Of a stretch of DNA of 48,507 nt, positions 35,695 to 44,625 are shown one piece after another (position 1 is the first letter of the stretch; each line of letters starts with the position of its first letter). A model generated the notes under the pieces. It was not told where the DNA came from, searched no databases, and was given only the letters and a program-made list of their open reading frames with translations. Position numbers and translations under genes: made by a program. Location: the NCBI RefSeq assembly GCF_001293775.1, contig NZ_LGLN01000032.1:201197-249703 (forward strand), in the 5' to 3' direction. This stretch comes from Pseudomonas syringae pv. cilantro. Its GTDB lineage: Bacteria > Pseudomonadota > Gammaproteobacteria > Pseudomonadales > Pseudomonadaceae.

Positions 35695-37069
35695 GGGCTG
35701 GCGATCGTCTACAAGCCGATTATTGGCGCTGTACAGTTCTCTATTCGTGGCGTGGAGCGTGATCCTCCTTGGCGTTTTGTACTGGGAGGTCACCTCTTAT
35801 CTGGATACCCTCGCCCGCCACTCCCTGACCCATCGGCAGCAATTGTTTTCGCGCTTCGAGGGCCAGGCGCTGGAAGACGCCCTGGCGACCAGCATGACCT
35901 TCGATACCCGCTCGGTGGACGCCTACGGCCTGTTCGACCAGAACTTTCGCCCGGTCGCCGGGCCCATTAACAGCATCCCGAAAAACCTGCCCATCGACGG
36001 CCAGATCCATGTGCTGAACGACTGCATCGAGTCGGATGATCCGGGAATGCCGCAAGGCAGTTGTGATGCCATTGTCAACCGCACCCAGGACGGCCGCTGG
36101 CTGGTGCTGGTTCGCGAGAACGCTTCGCTGTTCGCCGTCAGTACGTTGATTCTGCACGCCTTGCTGTGGGGCATCTCGCTGACGATTATTCCGGGCGTTG
36201 CAGGCTGGCATTTGCTGCGTCGCCGCCCGCTGCGGCGCATCAGGGCCATTCAGGCCAGCGCCGAATCGATCATTGAGGGCGACATGGCCGGGCGCCTGCC
36301 GGTATCCAACCGGCGCGACGAACTGGACATGCTGGCGGTGATCGTCAACGCCATGCTCGACCGTATCGAGAAGCTCATGAACGAGGTGAAGGGCGTCTGT
36401 GACAATATCGCCCATGATCTGCGTACCCCGCTGACCCGCCTTCGCGCCCAGCTATACCGCATCCAGCAGCAATCGGCCCCTGATTCCAGCCACGCTACGC
36501 AAATCGCTCAGGTGATTGGCGAAGCCGATACGCTCATGGCGCGCTTCCGGGGGCTGTTGCGAATTTCGGAACTGGAAGACCGTCAGCGACGCTCGGCCTT
36601 CGTCGAGTTGCAGTTGCAGCCTCTGCTGCAAGAGTTACACGACTTTTACCTGCCGTTGGCCGAAGAAGACCAGATCACCCTGCTGCTGGAACTGCAAGAC
36701 CCATTGCCCAGCCTGGTGGGTGACCGGGCGCTGCTGTTTGAAGCACTGACCAACCTGCTGGGCAACGCAATCAAATTCACCCCGGCAGGCGGAGTCGTGA
36801 AAATCAGCGCTTACGCTACCAAAGACGGCACCACGCCGTGTATCGAAGTACAGGATTCCGGGCCGGGCATCCCGGTCGCCGAGCGCGATGCAGTGTTTCA
36901 GCGCTTCTATCGCAGTGAAACCGGCAACGAGCACAGCGGATTCGGACTTGGCTTGTCTGTCGTCGCCGCTATCGTCAATCTGCACGGCTTTACGCTGCAG
37001 ATCGGCACCAGCGTATACGGCGGCGCCAGTCTGCTGCTGGAATGTCGCCCGGCCCATGCGCTGACCTGA
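35672..37069 (+). CDS. sensor histidine kinase
   Basis: A 465-residue membrane kinase paired with the overlapping response regulator. Membrane helix 1 is at about 17-38, a periplasmic sensor of about 115 residues follows with two cysteines (Cys118 and Cys131), helix 2 is at about 153-178, then HAMP, the phosphoacceptor His248 (NIAHDLRTPLTRLRAQ) and the ATPase domain with NAIKFTP, DSGPGIP and GFGLGLSVV motifs. GAGG is eight bases ahead of the ATG. The two sensor cysteines might form a disulfide or sense redox or metal; that is speculation. Confidence 0.92.
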   Translation: MLLPNPSKGWRSSTSRLLALYSSLFVAWSVILLGVLYWEVTSYLDTLARHSLTHRQQLFSRFEGQALEDALATSMTFDTRSVDAYGLFDQNFRPVAGPINSIPKNLPIDGQIHVLNDCIESDDPGMPQGSCDAIVNRTQDGRWLVLVRENASLFAVSTLILHALLWGISLTIIPGVAGWHLLRRRPLRRIRAIQASAESIIEGDMAGRLPVSNRRDELDMLAVIVNAMLDRIEKLMNEVKGVCDNIAHDLRTPLTRLRAQLYRIQQQSAPDSSHATQIAQVIGEADTLMARFRGLLRISELEDRQRRSAFVELQLQPLLQELHDFYLPLAEEDQITLLLELQDPLPSLVGDRALLFEALTNLLGNAIKFTPAGGVVKISAYATKDGTTPCIEVQDSGPGIPVAERDAVFQRFYRSETGNEHSGFGLGLSVVAAIVNLHGFTLQIGTSVYGGASLLLECRPAHALT

Positions 37070-37641
37070 TCAGCGCAAATCCCCGCCTCGACGCGGATTT
37101 TCGACACCGCTTTGCGCGCTCTGTCCCTTTCCTATAGTCAGCCCCAAACGGCGAACCGATTTCTCCCGAGTCCTGCTGCGTGCCTGCTTTTTGACAAGCT
37201 TGAAGCCTCTGGATCAATGCTTTCGACGTTTCGATAATAATCTGGCGCAACTTGCCAAGCGCTATTTTGTAACTTCATGTTTCAAGATGTGACTTGGCGA
37301 GACCGTCTCAGAGCGCACAAGTTCCGACCATTAGTTGAGCTTTTCGAGCGCTTTAGCTCGTTTTTCCCCGAACAACCCCGGTGAGTGCTCAAACGCTTCG
37401 CTACCCCCTGGACAGCCGAAATGTGAACTGGCCTACATTTTTATGACGCCAGTGACTTGTCGGTCTGATGGCACTGGGTTATCTATAGCCGGGCATCAAG
37501 CGCAATCGCTACAGCGTTTCCTGTTTTACCCAAAATAATAACTCACCGGATTTCGCCGCTAACCAGGCGAGGCTCAGGCATGGCTGCTCGGGCAGAGAAA
37601 GCAGTACTAATCGTGGGATCGACATCGGCTGGGAGGCTATT
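37070..37641. other. long intergenic region upstream of rhlA
   Basis: This 572-base stretch has no convincing gene; an open frame at 37335-37538 lacks a ribosome site and coding look. It holds a short terminator-like hairpin (37345-37365) and an AAATCC/GGATTT imperfect stem near 37077-37101 just after the kinase gene. A possible promoter is TTGTCG (37457-37462), 17 bases, TATCTA (37480-37485). No lux-type box was found. The last 60 bases before rhlA are GC-rich and end with ribosome site GGGAGG. Confidence 0.45.
37345..37365 (+). terminator. short terminator-like hairpin
   Basis: CGAGC-GCTTTA-GCTCG followed by TTTTT. The stem is only five pairs, and an overlapping GAGC/GCTC alternative exists. 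It may end the two-component transcript or act in a leader. Confidence 0.4.
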
Positions 37642-38505
37642 ATGGGCGCACAATCAAAGATTTTAAGCGTAGGTGAGTACAAGGTTTACACCGAGACTTA
37701 CTGGAAAAACAGCGAAGCCAAGACCATCTTGCTCGTCAACGGCGCACTGTCGACAACCGGCTCTTTCGGACAGACAGTCAAGTACCTGCAACCCCATTAC
37801 AACCTGGTGTTGTTCGATCTGCCCTTTTCGGGGCAATCCCGGGCACATAACTCGGATGACATGATCGTCAGCAAGGAAGATGAAGTAAAAATCCTTCTCC
37901 AGTTGATCGATTTGTATCAGGTCAACTACCTGCTTTCAGTGTCGTGGGGCGGTGTCTCGGCCCTGCTGGCACTTGCCGAATGCCCGGCATCGGTTGAAAA
38001 GGCGATCATCAGCTCGTTTTCGCCGGTCCTCAACGAACCCATGCTCGACTACATCGACAACGCGCAGGTGTACCTCGCAGCCCGCGAGAAACGCAAGATA
38101 GGCGCACTGCTCAACGACACCGTCGGCAAGTACCTGCCTCGCCTGTTCAAGCTCTACAATTACAAGCATCTGATCAGTCTCGCCGAACACGAGTACGCGC
38201 AGATCGACTTCCATATCAGCCAGATTCGCACATTAAGCGCCAGCAACTACGTCGAGCGTTTTTCATCGATCAAGATCCCGGTGTTGTTCATCAACGGCGA
38301 GAAGGATGAATACACCACCGTCGAAGATGCCCGCATGTTTTCCAACTACATTGCCAAAAGCAGCTTCAACGTAGTTCCGGACACCGGGCACTTTCTGGAC
38401 CTGGAAAGCAAGGCAGCCTGGCATCATTCGCAAAAAACGGCACTGCAGTTTCTGGGCACCGAAGCCAGAAGCGAAGTGTGGCCCAGCGTCACTGCGATGG
38501 CATGA
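37642..38505 (+). CDS. rhlA: 3-(3-hydroxyalkanoyloxy)alkanoate synthase RhlA
   Basis: A 287-residue alpha/beta-hydrolase-fold acyltransferase that joins two 3-hydroxyacyl chains to make HAA, the lipid part of rhamnolipids and a surfactant in its own right. It follows the P. aeruginosa RhlA pattern closely: LVNGALSTTGSF, VVLFDLPF-like LVLFDLPFSGQSR, nucleophile Ser101 in SVSWGGVSALLAL, LNDTVGKYLP, INGEKDEYTT and GTGHFLDLES-like DTGHFLDLES with His250. No rhlB follows, so the product is probably HAA itself, as known for P. syringae. GGGAGG precedes the ATG. After the stop an imperfect CCGGGAAGC hairpin (38523-38547) lies before the efflux operon. Confidence 0.93.
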   Translation: MGAQSKILSVGEYKVYTETYWKNSEAKTILLVNGALSTTGSFGQTVKYLQPHYNLVLFDLPFSGQSRAHNSDDMIVSKEDEVKILLQLIDLYQVNYLLSVSWGGVSALLALAECPASVEKAIISSFSPVLNEPMLDYIDNAQVYLAAREKRKIGALLNDTVGKYLPRLFKLYNYKHLISLAEHEYAQIDFHISQIRTLSASNYVERFSSIKIPVLFINGEKDEYTTVEDARMFSNYIAKSSFNVVPDTGHFLDLESKAAWHHSQKTALQFLGTEARSEVWPSVTAMA

Positions 38506-38579
38506 AACATCACCGTCAACGTCCGGGAAGCTCATCGGCTTTTCCGGCGTGACGCGGTCATTCATGAATAGCAGCTTAC

Positions 38580-39803
38580 TTGATCGGGCAGTGCCATCCG
38601 TTGACGACTTTTTCTCTTGCAACGCTGCTGCGTGCGCTTAGCCGTGCCTGCGGAATATTCCGACCGCTGCATTCCCCCGCCTTTCACCCCGCCCTTGCGC
38701 TGGCCGTTGTTTCGCTGCTCTCACTCAGCGCCTGTTCTGCCGGAAAACCCGCAGACAAAGCGCTGGTGCGGGTCGCGGTGCAGCCTGTAACGGCCATGGA
38801 TATCACCAGCAGCGTGGTCCTGACCGGCGATATTCAGGCGCGCAAGGTGACCGAGCAAGCCTTTCGGGTGTCCGGCAAGCTGGTCAAACGCTACGTGGAT
38901 GTCGGGGACCGGGTGCGGGCCAATCAAGTGCTGGCCAGGCTGGACCCACGCGAACAGAAGACCGACCTGGCCTCTGTCAACGCTGAGGTCGCGGTCCGGG
39001 AATCACGCCTGCACCTGGCAGAGCAGAATTATCAGCGTCAGCAAATACTGCTCCCCAAAGGCTATACCAACCTCAGCGAGTACCAGAAAGCCCGTTCAGG
39101 CCTGGACAGCGCTCGCGGGGATCTGGCCGCCTTGCAAGCGCAGCGGGCCAATGCCCGTGATCAGGTGGGTTACACCGAACTGGTCGCGGTGGCCGACGGC
39201 GTCATCACCGCCCGGCACGCCGAAGAAGGCCAGGTGGTACAAGCCGCCACACCGGTGTTCAGCCTCGCCCACGACGGCGAGCGCGAAGCCGTGTTCTCTG
39301 CCTACGAGTCGCTATTGCGCACCGATCAGACCGGCGGGTCGATCTCGGTGAGCCCGCTGGGCCAGCCGGATATCCGGCTGAGCGGTGTCATCCGCGAAAT
39401 CACCCCCATCGTGTCTGCCGCCAACGGAACGTTGCGGGTGCGGGTGGCCTTGCCGGACGACGCCACCGTCCCTGCGCTAGGCAGCGTGGTCAGCGCACGC
39501 CTTGAAACCCGCTCGCAGTCAGCGTTTGTCCTGCCCTGGTCGGCTTTGAGCCGCACACAGGGCAAGCCTGCGGTATGGCTGGTCGATGAGCAGGCGAAAG
39601 TGCGGCTGGCGCCTGTGAAAGTATTGCGTTACGAACAGAGCCAGGTGCTGGTTTCCGAAGGGCTGTCCGAGGGCGATCAAGTGGTTTCCCGAGGGCTGCA
39701 ATTTCTCTACGCCGGGCAAAAGGTCGAGGTGGCCGAACGCGCCTCGGCCGCAACAGCGGTTTCACTGGCGCTCTCGCTGCGCGGCCTGGAAGCGGTCCGA
39801 TGA
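38580..39803 (+). CDS. RND efflux periplasmic adaptor lipoprotein (first)
   Basis: A 407-residue membrane fusion protein. A hydrophobic segment ends in lipobox LSAC (Cys52 with the start used). TTG 38580 is the longest start; TTG 38601 is also possible and neither has a clear ribosome site, so the 5' end is uncertain. The lipoyl domain halves (VSGKLVKRYVDVGDRVRANQVLARLD and VADGVITARHAEEGQVV) flank a helical hairpin, followed by beta-barrel and membrane-proximal domains. It overlaps the next adaptor gene by four bases. Two adaptors plus one pump recall TriABC. Confidence 0.9.
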   Translation: MIGQCHPLTTFSLATLLRALSRACGIFRPLHSPAFHPALALAVVSLLSLSACSAGKPADKALVRVAVQPVTAMDITSSVVLTGDIQARKVTEQAFRVSGKLVKRYVDVGDRVRANQVLARLDPREQKTDLASVNAEVAVRESRLHLAEQNYQRQQILLPKGYTNLSEYQKARSGLDSARGDLAALQAQRANARDQVGYTELVAVADGVITARHAEEGQVVQAATPVFSLAHDGEREAVFSAYESLLRTDQTGGSISVSPLGQPDIRLSGVIREITPIVSAANGTLRVRVALPDDATVPALGSVVSARLETRSQSAFVLPWSALSRTQGKPAVWLVDEQAKVRLAPVKVLRYEQSQVLVSEGLSEGDQVVSRGLQFLYAGQKVEVAERASAATAVSLALSLRGLEAVR

Positions 39804-40900
39804 GCACGGCGTCAGACAAACCCCGACCGAGATGCGCCTTCTGGCTGTTTTGCGCACTGATCATCGTGCTGCCGGGCTGCCGCGACAAGCCGCTACGCCC
39901 GGTCGCCGAACGTCCGGTGCTGTTCACCGAGATCGTCGACCCGCGCAACGCGGCATCCGGCCGCTTCGCCGGCACTATCCAGCCGCAATACGAAGTGGCA
40001 CTCGGTTTTCGCGTCGCCGGACGCGTGGCGACGCGTCATGCGGAAATCGGGCAACAGGTGCGCAAAGGCGACCTGCTCGCGACCCTCGACCCCGGTGATC
40101 AGCAGCATCAACTGCGCGCACGACAGGCAGAAGTCGGCAAGGCCCAGGCAGCCTGGCAACAAGCGCGAGACGAGCACGTCCGTTATGACCAGTTGTACGA
40201 ACGCGGCATCGGTTCGCGGGCGCGTCTGGATCAATTGAACAGCGACCTGCGTACGCAGGACGCGATCCGCCAACAGACCGATATCGCCCTGCTGCAAGCC
40301 AATGATCATGTGTCCTACACCCGATTGACTGCCGAGTTCGACGGCCTGGTGACTGGCTGGCACGTCGAGGTCGGTCAAGTGATTGCAACCGGCCAACCGG
40401 TGGTCAGCCTGGCGCGCCCGGAAAGCCGCGAAGCGGTCGTCGACCTGCCCCTGGGGTTGCTTGACGCGCAGGCTGATAACCGGCAGATCAACGTCATCTC
40501 CCAGCTGGATGAGCACGTATCGGCCCTGGCGAAGGTTCGCCAACTGGCGCCGCAGATCGATGCGGGGACGCGCACCCAACGCGTACGCCTGGCCTTGCAG
40601 CACACGCCGGACAGCTTCCGGCTGGGCTCGACCGTTACCGTTGAAATCAGCGGCGACGCACCGAACGCTCATGAGCTGCCCGGCAGCGCCGTACTGGAGC
40701 GTGATGGCAAGACCCACGTGTGGGTGATCGATCCGTCGACATCGACGCTAAGCCCGCGCGCGGTGCAGGTGTTGGCGCGCAACGGCCCGAACGTACAGCT
40801 CGGTGGCGAGCTGCATGCGGGCGAAAAAGTGGTGATTGCCGGGGTCAACGGCATGCAGGCCGGACAAAAGGTGCGTATGCAACGAGAGGTCAGTTTGTGA
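39800..40900 (+). CDS. RND efflux periplasmic adaptor lipoprotein (second)
   Basis: A 366-residue membrane fusion protein with lipobox LPGC (Cys27). The lipoyl halves are GFRVAGRVATRHAEIGQQVRKGDLLATLD and TAEFDGLVTGWHVEVGQVI, with a helical hairpin between. The ATG overlaps the first adaptor stop (ATGA), and its own stop overlaps the pump start (GTGA). It is a paralogue rather than a copy of the first adaptor, so a hetero-hexameric adaptor ring is likely. Confidence 0.92.
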   Translation: MSTASDKPRPRCAFWLFCALIIVLPGCRDKPLRPVAERPVLFTEIVDPRNAASGRFAGTIQPQYEVALGFRVAGRVATRHAEIGQQVRKGDLLATLDPGDQQHQLRARQAEVGKAQAAWQQARDEHVRYDQLYERGIGSRARLDQLNSDLRTQDAIRQQTDIALLQANDHVSYTRLTAEFDGLVTGWHVEVGQVIATGQPVVSLARPESREAVVDLPLGLLDAQADNRQINVISQLDEHVSALAKVRQLAPQIDAGTRTQRVRLALQHTPDSFRLGSTVTVEISGDAPNAHELPGSAVLERDGKTHVWVIDPSTSTLSPRAVQVLARNGPNVQLGGELHAGEKVVIAGVNGMQAGQKVRMQREVSL

Positions 40901-43900
40901 AGGAGCGTTTCAATCTGTCGGCCTGGGGGCTCAGGCATCGCACACTGGTCTGGTACATGATGTTCGTTTCACTGCTGATGGGCAGCTGGTCATTCCTGAA
41001 TCTGGGCCGCGAGGAAGATCCGTCGTTCGCCATCAAGACCATGGTCATTCAGGCCCGCTGGCCGGGTGCGACCTTGCCCGACACCCTGCAACAGGTCACC
41101 GACCGGCTGGAAAAGAAGCTCGAAGAAATCGATGCGCTGGATTACGTAAAGAGCTACACGCTGGCCGGTGAATCGACGATTTTCGTGTTTCTCAAGAGTG
41201 AAACCCGCGGCGCCGACATCCCGGCCGCGTGGTATCAGGTGCGCAAAAAGATCAACGACGTGCGCGCCGAGCTGCCGAGCGGCATTCAGGGCCCGGCGTT
41301 CAACGACGAATTCGGTGACGTATTCGGTAGCATCTACGCCTTCACCGCCGATGGTCTTTCGTTTCGCCAACTGCGTGATTACGTCGAACAGATACGCGCC
41401 GATATCCGCAGCGTGCCCAACCTGGGCAAGATCGAACTGCTCGGCGCGCAGCGCGAAGTCATCTACCTGAATTTTTCCATCCGCAAGCTGGCGGCGCTCG
41501 GCATCGATCAGCGTCAGGTGCTGCAAAGCCTGCAAGCACAAAACTCAGTGACACCGGCAGGCGTCATGGAAGCCGGTCCCGAGCGCATTGCGGTGCGCGC
41601 CAGCGGTCAGTTCAGCAGTGAAGAAGACCTTGAGGCCGTAAACCTGCGCTTTGGTGAGCGGTTCTTTCGTCTCAGCGATCTGGCGACCATTGAACGCCGT
41701 TATGCCGACCCGCCCTCCTCGCTGTTCCGTTTCAACGGCCAACCGGCGATCGGCCTGGCGGTGGCCATGAAGCAAGGCGGCAACATTCAGGCGTTCGGCA
41801 CGCAATTGCAGCAGCGCATCGAGGACCTGACCACCGAACTGCCGCTGGGCATTGACGTGCATCTGGTGTCCAGCCAGGCAGAAGTGGTCGAAAAAGCCAT
41901 CGGCGGCTTCACCCACGCGCTGTTCGAAGCGATCCTGATCGTGCTGGTGGTCAGCTTCATCAGCCTCGGCATTCGTGCCGGTCTGGTAGTGGCCTGTTCG
42001 ATCCCGCTGGTATTGGCGCTGGTCTTCGTCTTCATGGAGTACAGCGGCATTACCATGCAGCGCATCTCGCTCGGCGCGCTGATCATTGCGCTCGGGCTGC
42101 TGGTCGACGATGCGATGATCACCGTGGAAATGATGGTCACCCGCCTGGAAAGCGGCGACTCACTACCGCAGGCCGCGACCTACGCTTACACCTCGACCGC
42201 ATTCCCGATGCTGACTGGCACATTGGTGACGGTGGCCGGTTTCGTGCCCATCGGCCTGAATTCCAGTTCAGCGGGCGAATACGTATTCACCATGTTCGCC
42301 GTCATCGCCGTGGCGCTGTTGCTGTCCTGGCTGGTGGCAGTGCTGTTTGCGCCACTGATCGGCGTGCACATTCTCAAGGCGTCGGCACAGCATGCTGCGC
42401 CGGGGCGCTGGATGCGCGGTTTCAGCCGCCTGTTGATCAAGACGCTGGAGCAGCGCTGGTGGGTGATCGGCATCACGTTACTGATGTTCGTCGGCTCGCT
42501 GTTTGCGGGCAAGCTGCTGCAGAATCAGTTCTTCCCGGACTCCGACCGCCCGGAAATCCTGGTGGATATCTACATGCCGCAAAACGGCTCCATCGAAGGC
42601 ACACGCCAGACCATGGACCGCTTTGAAGCAACGCTCAAGGACGATCCCGACGTGCTGCGCTGGAGCTCGTATGTCGGCAAGGGCGCGGTGCGTTTCTACC
42701 TGCCGCTGGACCAGCAACTGAGCAACCCTTTTTATGGACAACTGGTGATCGTCAGTCAGGGTGGCGCAGCGCGTGATCGCCTGATCGAACGCTTGCGGCA
42801 GCGCTTTCGGGACGACTATGTCGGCGTGGGTGGCTACGTGCAGCCGCTGAACATGGGCCCGCCCGTCGGCTGGCCGGTGCAGTATCGGGTCAGTGGCCCG
42901 GACATCGAACAGGTGCGCAGCCAGGCCATGGCGCTGGCCGCCATTCTTGACGCAAATCCCAATATCGGACAGGTCATCTACGACTGGAACGAACCGGGCA
43001 AGGTGTTGAAGATCGACATCGCCCAGGACAAGGTGCGTCAGTTTGGCCTGTCGTCCGAAGACGTGGCGCAGATCCTCAACAGCCTGGTCACCGGCACCAC
43101 CATCACCCAGGTGCGTGACAGCACTTACCTGATCGACCTGGTGGGCCGCGCCGAAAGCGACGAACGCAGCTCGGTGCAGACTCTCAGCAACCTGCAGATC
43201 CCGACACCGGACGGTTCGACCGTGCCGCTGCTGGCATTCGCCACCCTCGGTTACGAGCAGGAGCAACCGCTGGTCTGGCGTCGTGACCGGTTGCCGACCA
43301 TCACCCTCAAGGCCAATGTGCTGGGCAAGCTGCAACCGGCCGCGCTGGTCAAGCAATTGAAACCTGACGTCGACGCCTTCAGCGCCAACCTGCCACTGCG
43401 CTACTCGGTCGCCACCGGCGGAGCAGTCGAGGCCAGCGCACGCTCACAAGGGCCGATCCTGAAAGTCGTGCCGCTGATGCTGCTATTGGTGGTGAGTTTT
43501 CTGATGATCCAGCTGCACAGCGTGAAAAAGATCCTGCTGGTGGTCAGCGTGGTGCCGCTCGGATTGATCGGGGTGGTCGCTGCGTTGTTGATTTCCGGCT
43601 ATCCGTTGGGCTTCGTGGCGATACTCGGCGTGCTGGCGCTGATCGGCATCATTATCCGCAACTCGGTGATTCTGGTGACCCAGATCGACGAATTCATCGC
43701 CGCAGGCGAAAGTGCCTGGTCGTCAGTGGTCAAGGCCACCGAACACCGCTGCCGGCCGATTCTGCTGACCGCAGCGGCCGCAAGTCTCGGCATGATCCCG
43801 ATCGCCCGCGAAGTGTTCTGGGGGCCGATGGCCATCGCCATGATCGGCGGCATCGCCATGGCCACCTTGCTGACGTTGTTTTTTCTGCCGGCGCTGTATG

Positions 43901-43935
43901 TGGTGAGTTATGGGATCAAGCGGCCAACACGCTGA
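40897..43935 (+). CDS. RND efflux transporter, TriC-like
   Basis: A 1012-residue inner-membrane proton-driven pump. The GTG at 40897 overlaps the adaptor stop by four bases, with GAGG seven bases upstream; the open frame continues upstream into adaptor sequence. It has twelve helices and two large periplasmic loops. The proton-relay Asp pair lies in LGLLVDDAMITVEMM (helix 4), and NDEFGDVFGSIYAFTADG in the porter domain is close to the TriC/HAE branch. No outer-membrane channel gene is in the operon, so a shared TolC-like channel is needed. Substrates unknown. Confidence 0.93.
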   Translation: MKERFNLSAWGLRHRTLVWYMMFVSLLMGSWSFLNLGREEDPSFAIKTMVIQARWPGATLPDTLQQVTDRLEKKLEEIDALDYVKSYTLAGESTIFVFLKSETRGADIPAAWYQVRKKINDVRAELPSGIQGPAFNDEFGDVFGSIYAFTADGLSFRQLRDYVEQIRADIRSVPNLGKIELLGAQREVIYLNFSIRKLAALGIDQRQVLQSLQAQNSVTPAGVMEAGPERIAVRASGQFSSEEDLEAVNLRFGERFFRLSDLATIERRYADPPSSLFRFNGQPAIGLAVAMKQGGNIQAFGTQLQQRIEDLTTELPLGIDVHLVSSQAEVVEKAIGGFTHALFEAILIVLVVSFISLGIRAGLVVACSIPLVLALVFVFMEYSGITMQRISLGALIIALGLLVDDAMITVEMMVTRLESGDSLPQAATYAYTSTAFPMLTGTLVTVAGFVPIGLNSSSAGEYVFTMFAVIAVALLLSWLVAVLFAPLIGVHILKASAQHAAPGRWMRGFSRLLIKTLEQRWWVIGITLLMFVGSLFAGKLLQNQFFPDSDRPEILVDIYMPQNGSIEGTRQTMDRFEATLKDDPDVLRWSSYVGKGAVRFYLPLDQQLSNPFYGQLVIVSQGGAARDRLIERLRQRFRDDYVGVGGYVQPLNMGPPVGWPVQYRVSGPDIEQVRSQAMALAAILDANPNIGQVIYDWNEPGKVLKIDIAQDKVRQFGLSSEDVAQILNSLVTGTTITQVRDSTYLIDLVGRAESDERSSVQTLSNLQIPTPDGSTVPLLAFATLGYEQEQPLVWRRDRLPTITLKANVLGKLQPAALVKQLKPDVDAFSANLPLRYSVATGGAVEASARSQGPILKVVPLMLLLVVSFLMIQLHSVKKILLVVSVVPLGLIGVVAALLISGYPLGFVAILGVLALIGIIIRNSVILVTQIDEFIAAGESAWSSVVKATEHRCRPILLTAAAASLGMIPIAREVFWGPMAIAMIGGIAMATLLTLFFLPALYVVSYGIKRPTR

Positions 43936-43974
43936 TTGGCAGGCATTTGCCGGGCAGGCCCGCAAGGACCCGAC

Positions 43975-44625
43975 TCAGGAGGCCTGCAAAGCCTTGAGCC
44001 GACGAATCACATTGACCAGAACAGGGGAAAAGGCCTGGAGCTGTTGTTGTTCATCAGGAACCAATAACTCATCATGCAACAAATCGAGTACGTCATCGCT
44101 CTCCAGACCCAGTCCTGAAGAGTTCATGCCCTGTGAATACAGCAAATTATCGATCATTGCTTTACGCTCGCTGATCAACCACTTGTTGGAGGCTTGATCA
44201 CTGCCAAGATTAAGCACATTGATACAGTCTTGAGCTCGGTCGGTGTTGCCTCGCACCAACCCGGACAACTCGAACTGCAATTCCGTCTCGCACTCCACCA
44301 TAAGTGGCGTCAAACGCAATAACTGGTGACCATGCGCTTTGCCACATCGACCCGGCTGATTGCAGCTGGCAACGATATTCTTAAAGTCGAGTGTGCGGTG
44401 GGGTGCCAGGCGCTGAGCTTCAACGTGCTCGTTGTGAGCACTGGTTTTTTCGAGCGTGATTCTGCGACAGCAGTACGCACACAAACCATGTTGCTCTCGG
44501 ACACAGGCATGTCGAATGGCATCCTTGATATCGTCCCGGTCGACCAGATCTTCGTATTTCTTTCCCTTGTTCGAGCGCGCCCACTGCTCCAGGACCACGA
44601 GAATTCCCTTCTCAATCTTTCGCAC
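43975..44625 (-). CDS. ptuB: HNH nuclease, Septu PtuB-like
   Basis: A 216-residue protein of the TIGR02646/PtuB type HNH nucleases. The finger has CAYC (Cys49, Cys52), the HNH core H64-N-E-H67, Asn83 in FKNIVASCN and Cys88/Cys94 as likely zinc ligands. The C-terminal half is helical. It starts at GTG 44625, inside the end of the ATPase gene (14-base overlap), so the two are translationally coupled. In Septu systems PtuB cuts nucleic acid after phage sensing by PtuA. It is encoded downstream of an ABC-type ATPase, exactly the Septu order. Confidence 0.82.
   Translation of the reverse strand: MRKIEKGILVVLEQWARSNKGKKYEDLVDRDDIKDAIRHACVREQHGLCAYCCRRITLEKTSAHNEHVEAQRLAPHRTLDFKNIVASCNQPGRCGKAHGHQLLRLTPLMVECETELQFELSGLVRGNTDRAQDCINVLNLGSDQASNKWLISERKAMIDNLLYSQGMNSSGLGLESDDVLDLLHDELLVPDEQQQLQAFSPVLVNVIRRLKALQAS

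Noticed and set aside
37469..37484. Possible sigma-54 promoter (TGGCACTGGGTTATCT) upstream of rhlA
   Set aside because: The invariant GC of the -12 element is replaced by TC, so it is unlikely to be used.
42478..43356. 292-codon minus-strand frame inside the RND pump gene
   Set aside because: It is a shadow of a high-GC frame with intact pump motifs on the plus strand.
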